Part shown: piece after piece, positions 29,570 through 34,406 of the stretch
How positions within the stretch are numbered: the first letter of the stretch is position 1
Layout: each line of letters starts with the position of its first letter
Assembly: GCA_021770245.1 (NCBI GenBank)
Contig: JAETRI010000049.1
Coordinates: 1 to 34,406, forward strand
Reading direction: 5' to 3'
DNA from: Lachnospiraceae bacterium
GTDB lineage: Bacteria > Bacillota > Clostridia > Lachnospirales > Lachnospiraceae
Length of the DNA stretch: 34,406 bases
The notes under the pieces: model-generated
Told to the model about the DNA's origin: nothing
The model's database searches: none
Seen by the model: only the letters and a program-made list of their open reading frames with translations
Position numbers and translations under genes: made by a program

Positions 29570-30124
29570 ATGGGAGAAACCGTCTATTATCAGGATGCCG
29601 CAATCCGCATCCGCGATATGCAAAGCGCCGATATCCCCATTATCGTCAGGGAAGAGACCGCCCAGGGCTGGCACGCTTCCCCCGAAAAATATGAACGAAG
29701 GCTTCTCGATCAAAAGGCCGGAAGGGCTGTGAGCCTGGTGGCCGTAAAACACGGCTGCCCGGCCGGATATATCAATGTGTACTGGTCGCCGACAGCAGGC
29801 GCCTATGCGGGAAGGGGAATTCCGGAAATCGTGGATTTCGGCGTTCTGGAAAAAGATCAAAACCAGGGCATCGGCACCCGTCTGATGGATGCGGCGGAAC
29901 GAATTGCCTCTTCCCGCTGCTCACGGGTCTGCCTCGGAGTAGGACTGCACAGCGGTTACGGAAGCGCCCAGCGCATGTATATTAAGAGAGGCTATATCCC
30001 GGACGGATCCGGTGTCTGGTACCGGGATGAGGTCTGCGCGCCCTATGGACCGTGCCGTAACGACGACGATCTGGTTCTATATCTGTCGAAGGAATTGCCG
30101 CCCTCTGATAACCCGTTCCGCTGA
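29570..30124 (+). CDS. GNAT family N-acetyltransferase
   Basis: The 184-aa protein has a GNAT fold with the acetyl-CoA pyrophosphate loop QNQGIGTRLMDAAE (about 105-118; R/Q-x-x-G-x-G type), preceded by IPEIVDFGVLEKD. The later VGLHSGYGSAQRMYIKRGYIPDGSGVWYRD is given in the order expected for motif B (split here: VGLHSGYGSAQRMY, KRGYIPDG). AAAGGGAAAAAAT precedes ATG 29570. Monocistronic by position. Substrate unknown; the family includes rimI-like, aminoglycoside and small-molecule acetylases. Confidence 0.9.
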   Translation: MGETVYYQDAAIRIRDMQSADIPIIVREETAQGWHASPEKYERRLLDQKAGRAVSLVAVKHGCPAGYINVYWSPTAGAYAGRGIPEIVDFGVLEKDQNQGIGTRLMDAAERIASSRCSRVCLGVGLHSGYGSAQRMYIKRGYIPDGSGVWYRDEVCAPYGPCRNDDDLVLYLSKELPPSDNPFR

Positions 30125-30213
30125 TTAACCGTATACCTGCCCTGTCCGCCATACCGGCCGGGCGGAATGCCGCAGGGCCGGCGCGCCGGATAAAACCTTC
30201 TGCCTTTATTCTG

Positions 30214-30678
30214 TCAGCGCCTCCGAATCAGCCTGACGATATAGACCACCGCGATCACCGGAAGCGCATAGGGCAGCAGCACCCATACCAGCGTCCCTAC
30301 TACCCGGACCGCTACCGTCAAAAGCACCACTGCCACAAGAAGGATCAGCCAGCCCGGGATCCGGACCGTCTGATCCTGCCCGCTTCTCCCGCGTCCCGTT
30401 TCCTGGTAGGCGTCCCGGGCAGAACCGTCGGTCGTACGGTATTGGGTTTCGTTGGCCTCCTGCGCATAGGCATCGCCGCTGCGCTCCGCCGCATCGATCA
30501 ACGTCCGCGCCAGAATCCGCGCATCCCCCAGCTCCTGTGCGATCTCCGTTTCGCTCCTGCCCTTTGCGGCTTCCGCGGAAAAATAACTGTCGTAATACCG
30601 GATGTTGTCCTCCACAGAGGAGGCTGCCATGTTCCCGTTCAACGCGCGCCGCAGAGTTTCCAGAAATTCCTGTTTCAT
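30214..30678 (-). CDS. DUF1700/HAAS-type membrane protein
   Basis: The 154-aa protein has an N-terminal HAAS-like helical domain (about 1-60): MKQEFLETLRRAL, then the signature IRYYDSYFSAEAAKGRSE and EIAQELGDARILARTLI (compare YxxYFxxAxxxGxSExEIxxxLGxP). A polar linker (about 65-100) and two hydrophobic segments near the C-terminus (IPGWLILLVAVVLLTVAV and VWVLLPYALPVIAVVYIV) follow. Such proteins often pair with PadR-type repressors, none of which is here. The start is 30678 by GGGAGC and family length. The frame stays open for 72 further codons upstream through the repeat elements, which is unusual. Function unknown. Confidence 0.85.
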   Translation of the reverse strand: MKQEFLETLRRALNGNMAASSVEDNIRYYDSYFSAEAAKGRSETEIAQELGDARILARTLIDAAERSGDAYAQEANETQYRTTDGSARDAYQETGRGRSGQDQTVRIPGWLILLVAVVLLTVAVRVVGTLVWVLLPYALPVIAVVYIVRLIRRR

Positions 30679-30717
30679 CGTCGGCTCCCATCTGCGCGCT
30701 TTGGCGCGCGTACAAGT
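30679..30717 (-). repeat. Hairpin-SD leader element, copy 4 (DUF1700 gene)
   Basis: GCGCGCCAAAGCGCGC hairpin, then AGATGGGAGCC, four bases (GACG) and ATG. It is closest to the ribU copy. Immediately upstream it joins the 128-bp element with no spacer. Confidence 0.75.
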
Positions 30718-30843
30718 CAATAACCCCGCCGCAAGCAGCGGGGCATGGAATTTGAAACGCCCCAAGGGGCGGGGTATTGACCCTCGCGGCATTCGCCAAG
30801 CCAATGAAATTGGCTTTATGCTCGCGCAAGCGCGGCACTTGGC
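30716..30843 (-). repeat. 128-bp interspersed element, copy 2
   Basis: Differs from 26623-26750 at one base (GCGGGG versus GCAGGG in the plus strand). It lies in the transcribed leader of the DUF1700 gene, fused to the hairpin-SD element. Confidence 0.92.
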
Positions 30844-30859
30844 GGGCACAAATTCAATA

Positions 30860-30999
30860 GTATGAAAGCGCACTTCTTTCATACTTATACCCATGCCTTT
30901 CCCGTTTTGGGTCTTCCCAAAACGGGAATAGGCCCAAATCCGTAAGATTGAAAATTTTAATTTTCAATCTTCCTCACATTCTGCCGCCGCCCGGCGGCA
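30860..30999 (-). repeat. Run of four adjacent hairpins upstream of the 128-bp element
   Basis: GTATGAAAG/CTTTCATAC (30860-30884), CCCGTTTTGGG/CCCAAAACGGG (30901-30926), AAGATTGAAAATT/AATTTTCAATCTT (30944-30971) and TGCCGCC/GGCGGCA (30982-30999). All are near-perfect and separated by short spacers. They follow the promoter at 31026 and would be in the same leader RNA. Confidence 0.8.
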
Positions 31000-31025
31000 C
31001 CTGCTTTTTCCCGGATACTAATCGT

Positions 31026-31054
31026 ATCATACCCCACGCCGCGCCACAATACAA
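31026..31054 (-). promoter_or_regulatory. Promoter of the DUF1700 gene with a leader of about 340 nt
   Basis: Minus strand: -35 TTGTAT (31049-31054), 17-nt spacer, -10 TATGAT (31026-31031). It lies between the GH31 stop and the hairpin run. The long leader consists almost wholly of repeats. Confidence 0.62.
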
Positions 31055-31108
31055 GCAAACGAATGATTAAAATGATAAAAAATTTATTAAATATGATTCC
31101 CCGCGCTC

Positions 31109-33478
31109 CTATCCGACCGTTACCGTCACCTCCCTCGTATCCTTCTCCACCGCCAGTATGACCGATCCTTCCTTTCTTTCCACAGACACATTTTCCGCCC
31201 GTATATCGTCGGCCGTCATTCCGTGCAGCTCCAGCCACAGCCCCTGCATGGTGGCATCGGCCGTAAACCGGATCCGTTCCCGGCTCCGCTTTGCCTCCAC
31301 CCGGCATACGTGCGCCCCTTTTTGATCCACCAGCCTGCAGAAGCAGGACGCTCCCTCCGCCAGTTCATACAGATGAAGGGTTGCGCCGTCCCGGTAATCG
31401 TAGTCAGGACGCCGGGAAACCGCGCCTGTGGCGATCAGCGTATTCGGGCGCACATAGAGGGGCAGTGAAAAGTAATCGTATACGCCCTCATAATACCGTC
31501 CGCCTTCTTTCTTTTCCCCCGTGAAGAAATCCGTCCATCTTCCTTCCGGCAGATAATATTGAGCTCTTTGATCTTCACGAAACACGGGGGCGACCAGCAG
31601 GGCGTCTCCCAGCATATATTGAGTTTCCAGCCAGGCCGCCGCCGGATCGGACGGGTATTCAAAGACCATGGGACGCATCATGGGCGTCCCCTCTTCATGG
31701 GCCTCCACCGCCTTGGAATACAGGTAAGGCATCAGCGTACATTTCAGCCTTGCGAAATAACGCAGCACGTCACAGGCTTCCTCATCGAACAGCCACGGCA
31801 CTCTGTAGCTGCCGGAACCGTGCAGCCTGCTATGGGACGAAAGCAGCCCGAACGCCGCCCAGCGTTTGTAGAGATCCGGCGTAGCCGTATTTTCAAACCC
31901 GGACATATCGTGGCTCCAGAAAGAGAAACCCGACATGGCAAAGGAAAGGCCGCCCCGCAGCGTCTCCGCCATGGAAGGATAATTTGCCGAGCAGTCCCCT
32001 CCCCAGTGCACCGGGAACTGCTGTCCCCCTGCCGTCGCGCTCCTGGCAAACAGCACGGCTTCGCCTTCTCCCCTCACTTCCTTTAAAAGGCCGAATACGC
32101 ATTTATTATATAAATAGGTATAATAATTGTGCATGCTGCCGGGATCGCTCCCGTCATACCAGGCCACATCCACCGGGATCCTCTCGCCGAAATCGGTCTT
32201 AAAACAGTCCACCCCCATATCCAGCAGGGTTTTCAGCTTATCCGTATACCACCTGCAGGCATCCGGATTGGTAAAGTCCACCAAGCCCATTCCGGCCTGC
32301 CAGTTATCCGTCTGCCACACGCCTCTGCCGTCCGCCCTTCTTACCAGATAGCCCTTCCCGGCTCCTTCCTTAAAAAAAGGCGTCCCCTGGGCAATGTACG
32401 GATTGATCCATACACAGATTTTCAGCCCCTTTTCGTGATACCGCTTCAGCATCCCCGCCGTATCCGGGAAGACGCGGTCGTCCCAGGTAAAATCACACCA
32501 CTGGAATTCCCGCATCCAGAAACAGTCGAAATGGAATACCGAAAGAGGGATCTCCCGGTCCGTCATTCCCCGGATAAAGGAGCCGGTGGTCGTTTCGTCA
32601 TAATCGGTGGTAAAAGAAGTGGACAGCCATAAACCGAAGCTCCAGGCCGGAGGCAGCGCAGGCCTCCCCGTGTAGGCGGTATACGTTTTCAGGATTTCCT
32701 TCGGCGTAGAGCCCGCGATCAGGCAGTAGCGCAGTTCCTCCCCGGGGACGGAAAAGCCCACATACTCCACCTTTTCGCTCGCCACCTCAAAGGAAACATT
32801 GTCGGTATGATCCACATAGACACCATAACCCTTATTGGTCATATAGAAAGGAACACTCTTATAGGCCACCTGGGAAGCGGTCCCCCCATCCTCATTCCAG
32901 GTCTCCACAACTTGTCCGTTTTTCACAAAAGCGGTAAAACGCTCTCCGAAGCCGTATACGTTCTCCCCCACCTGCAGGGAAAGCTCATTCACCATATAGG
33001 GCTTTCCGTTTTCCGCCAAATAATGCTCCTCGGGAAACATGGTGGAAGGCGTCCTTCCCCATCTGGCATACCCCAGGTTGTGGAAACCGCACCGGGTCAG
33101 CACCCGTCCGTCCGCCTCGAACTGGTACCCCCAGGATTCCCGGTCAACCCGCACCCGTACCCGTCCGGCGGTCATCACCGCCTCCTTTTCCGTAATCTCC
33201 ACGCTCACCGGCTGAGGATCCGGCGCCTTTTCGCAGGTAGGTTCCTTTTTCTCATACCCCTCATGATGCCATGCACGCACCGCGATCACATTCTCCATAG
33301 GCGAAGTGAATTCCACCGTAATGGTGGGCATGTTCAGCGTAGCCCCCCTGGAGGTGACCGGCATCACCGGCGCCAGCACCCGCATCCCCCCGTCGATCGG
33401 ACGCACGTCATAGGCCTGCGACGCATACAGCAGATTGGCCCGCTCGCTGCGCAGCCAGTATCCTTCCGTAAACTTCAT
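31109..33478 (-). CDS. yicI: Alpha-xylosidase (GH31, YicI type)
   Basis: The 789-aa cytosolic GH31 enzyme releases alpha-xylose from xyloglucan oligosaccharides such as isoprimeverose. The N-terminal beta-sandwich runs about 1-240 and the catalytic barrel about 250-580. The nucleophile Asp is in CFKTDFGERIP (about residue 410) and the acid/base Asp in HWGGDCSANY (about 475). The N-terminal FTEGYWLRSERANLLYASQAYD and the FHFDCFWMREFQWCDFTWD region (given here only as blocks) are typical of YicI. I chose ATG 33478 because GAGGAGGATTGGG precedes it directly; an ATG 21 nt upstream lacks an SD. No signal peptide. With the GH51 and GH94 enzymes it fits hemicellulose use. Confidence 0.93.
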   Translation of the reverse strand: MKFTEGYWLRSERANLLYASQAYDVRPIDGGMRVLAPVMPVTSRGATLNMPTITVEFTSPMENVIAVRAWHHEGYEKKEPTCEKAPDPQPVSVEITEKEAVMTAGRVRVRVDRESWGYQFEADGRVLTRCGFHNLGYARWGRTPSTMFPEEHYLAENGKPYMVNELSLQVGENVYGFGERFTAFVKNGQVVETWNEDGGTASQVAYKSVPFYMTNKGYGVYVDHTDNVSFEVASEKVEYVGFSVPGEELRYCLIAGSTPKEILKTYTAYTGRPALPPAWSFGLWLSTSFTTDYDETTTGSFIRGMTDREIPLSVFHFDCFWMREFQWCDFTWDDRVFPDTAGMLKRYHEKGLKICVWINPYIAQGTPFFKEGAGKGYLVRRADGRGVWQTDNWQAGMGLVDFTNPDACRWYTDKLKTLLDMGVDCFKTDFGERIPVDVAWYDGSDPGSMHNYYTYLYNKCVFGLLKEVRGEGEAVLFARSATAGGQQFPVHWGGDCSANYPSMAETLRGGLSFAMSGFSFWSHDMSGFENTATPDLYKRWAAFGLLSSHSRLHGSGSYRVPWLFDEEACDVLRYFARLKCTLMPYLYSKAVEAHEEGTPMMRPMVFEYPSDPAAAWLETQYMLGDALLVAPVFREDQRAQYYLPEGRWTDFFTGEKKEGGRYYEGVYDYFSLPLYVRPNTLIATGAVSRRPDYDYRDGATLHLYELAEGASCFCRLVDQKGAHVCRVEAKRSRERIRFTADATMQGLWLELHGMTADDIRAENVSVERKEGSVILAVEKDTREVTVTVG

Positions 33479-33499
33479 CCCAATCCTCCTCGTATTCAT

Positions 33500-33656
33500 T
33501 TTTTGTTAATTGTAACCGATTATTCTATCCCCAACGCCTAACCCAGCACAGCCAGGGAACTAAGCGCAGGCTTTCCCAGTGCGATAGAGCAGAGCGCAAT
33601 TAAGGTTGGCAGAATGATTCCTTAAACAATTCGGTAACTGCCTTGGTAAACAGGCT
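33500..33656. other. Intergenic sequence upstream of the alpha-xylosidase gene
   Basis: No gene is supported. TGTAACCGATTATT (about 33511-33524) resembles a catabolite-response element with two mismatches. I found no convincing -35/-10 pair for the alpha-xylosidase gene. Confidence 0.3.
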
Positions 33657-33723
33657 GCAAGTTGGTCGCAAGCTAGTTTTAAGTTAGTTGCAAGTTAATC
33701 GCAAAATATATTTTAAGTTGCTT
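33657..33723. repeat. Two degenerate copies of a 33-bp tandem repeat
   Basis: Unit 1 (33657-33689) and unit 2 (33690-33723) both begin GCAAGTT, continue with TCGCAA and end TTTTAAGTT with a short tail. AT-rich; role unknown. Confidence 0.65.
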
Positions 33724-33728
33724 TTACA

Positions 33729-33848
33729 TCACTTAATGGCAAACCACCTTGCAGCACTGGTTTTGCCTTTACAAACCACTTTTCCATCCTCTTTGAGTTC
33801 CCGCATCAACACTTGTATCTGGTTGCGACTATGGCCCGGCAAAACTTT
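33729..33848 (-). pseudogene. Decayed C-terminal fragment of a winged-helix regulator or RecG-like ATP-binding protein
   Basis: On the minus strand, an open stretch of about 39 codons encodes KVLPGHSRNQIQVLMRELKE followed by DGKVVCKGKTSAARWFAIK and a TGA stop. A TAG precedes it in frame and no start codon with an SD is present. The pattern (helix, winged turn GKTSAARW, short strand) looks like the C-terminal domain of AlbA_2/RecG-like transcriptional regulators. It is probably the end of a gene whose front part was lost. The identity is from memory of the family's appearance and is moderate at best. Confidence 0.5.
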
Positions 33849-34396
33849 CTATACGGCCATCCATTTTCAGACAAAATACAGTATAGCACATGAGGGTGTT
33901 AAAAACGAGAAAATTTTAGTGGACACCTTAATATATTTAACAAAGTCATCAGTTTTTCGGTCTTATCAAAGAGTACTACTTTTGAATTCAAAATTATGCC
34001 GCAAAGCACAAAGCTATGCCGAGTACCTCCCGATATGACAAATGGTGAAAAAACCTTAAAAATCAAAACGACATATTTCCTGCATTTTTGACATTTATCT
34101 CCATTTTTTCAGTATACATCCCATCTATATGCATTATTTCCTGCATTACTGTCAAATTTTCCTTCGTACGAATCAAATCAGCCACCCACAGGCTTCGGCT
34201 GGGTCCTGCCTATGCACCATAACGGCTGGGAGCCCGCGAGTGGCTGATCTGTTACTTTCACCCTGATTTTTCACGCGTGATTTTTCACGTCAGCTCTGAC
34301 GCTTAAAAATTTTTCGCAAAAAAACCTCCCATTTTATGGGAAAATGCGGGATAATAGAAGTGACAAAACAAACTATTTCTTCGCACACCCATAAAA
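33849..34396. other. AT-rich non-coding region at the right edge
   Basis: No supported gene. TATTTCCTGCATT occurs twice (34074-34086, 34135-34147). ATCAGCCAC / GTGGCTGAT arms close a structure of about 75 bp (about 34187-34260), within which CGGCTGGG occurs twice. CGTGATTTTTCACG (about 34274) is a near-palindrome, followed by TCAGCTCTGACG. This could be the left end of a mobile element or a structured leader for the gene starting beyond the window. Confidence 0.4.
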
Positions 34397-34406
34397 GAGA
34401 GGAGGT
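34397..34406 (+). promoter_or_regulatory. Strong ribosome binding site at the window edge
   Basis: The window ends AAAAGAGAGGAGGT, an almost complete anti-SD match, so a plus-strand gene very likely starts just past 34406. GATAAT at 34350-34355 could be its -10 box, but no -35 is visible. Confidence 0.6.

Noticed and set aside
34187-34260. tRNA-like or attC-like site
   Set aside because: The arms close a stem, but there is no acceptor CCA context, T-loop motif or integron recombination core.

Overview
The window looks like a chromosomal segment of a Gram-positive, moderately GC-rich Lachnospiraceae-type bacterium (Clostridia). The basis is the protein set: a secretin-free type IV pilus cluster, an FMN-riboswitch-controlled RibU, an infC-rpmI-rplT operon, a DUF6171-type zinc protein, cellobiose phosphorylase, and GH51 and GH31 enzymes. 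This placement is inferred from protein families, not from a phylogenetic marker search. I saw no tRNA, rRNA or CRISPR array.

Layout, left to right. (1) 1-1520, minus strand: a promoter with a switch-like structured RNA running off the left edge, then promoter - FMN riboswitch - terminator - ribU. (2) 1852-11871, minus strand: a complete monoderm type IV pilus operon. In transcription order it encodes a GspK/PilX-like tip pilin without Glu5, two minor prepilins, PilB, PilT, PilC, the major prepilin, the prepilin peptidase, PilM, PilN-like and PilO-like. Two of its intergenic gaps consist of tandem repeats (about 37 bp x4 and 30 bp x4-5), and a third gap is full of GC-rich hairpins. (3) 12243-16874, plus strand: a good promoter followed by a NAT_N/GNAT_C protein, a flavin reductase-rubredoxin (high-molecular-weight rubredoxin), a cellobiose phosphorylase overlapping it by 4 nt, and a small GNAT. 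(4) 16984-18163: a repeat element, a mini-ORF and a Fic AMP-transferase. (5) 18212-21621, minus strand: DUF6171, GH51 arabinofuranosidase, then infC (AUU start, leader attenuator)-rpmI-rplT. (6) 21808-22464: an AT-rich YefM/RelE-type toxin-antitoxin operon. (7) 22579-25111: a galactokinase-like kinase divergent from an AraC-type regulator. (8) 25120-28977, minus strand: a THUMP RNA methyltransferase with an apparently leaderless promoter, rdgB and a metallophosphoesterase, followed by an APH-family kinase and a two-TM DUF3592-like protein. (9) 29046-30124: a 55-residue Asn/Gln/Ser-rich small protein (minus) and a GNAT (plus). (10) 30214-33478, minus strand: a DUF1700/HAAS-like protein behind a long leader built of repeats, and a GH31 alpha-xylosidase. 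(11) 33500-34406: AT-rich non-coding DNA with a decayed gene fragment and a strong ribosome binding site at the very edge.

The strongest unexplained theme is repetitive DNA that supplies or flanks translation start signals. A short hairpin followed by GGGAGC and four bases before ATG precedes ribU, pilM, abfA and the DUF1700 gene. A 128-bp element occurs twice, 127/128 identical; one copy appears to clip the 3' end of the metallophosphoesterase gene. A 125-145 bp multi-hairpin element leads into Fic and galK, with a fragment before the DUF3592-like gene. Pilin gene gaps are built from tandem repeats reaching exactly from stop codon to start codon. The carbohydrate genes (GH94, GH51, GH31, galK-like, AraC) are scattered and suggest use of plant cell-wall oligosaccharides.
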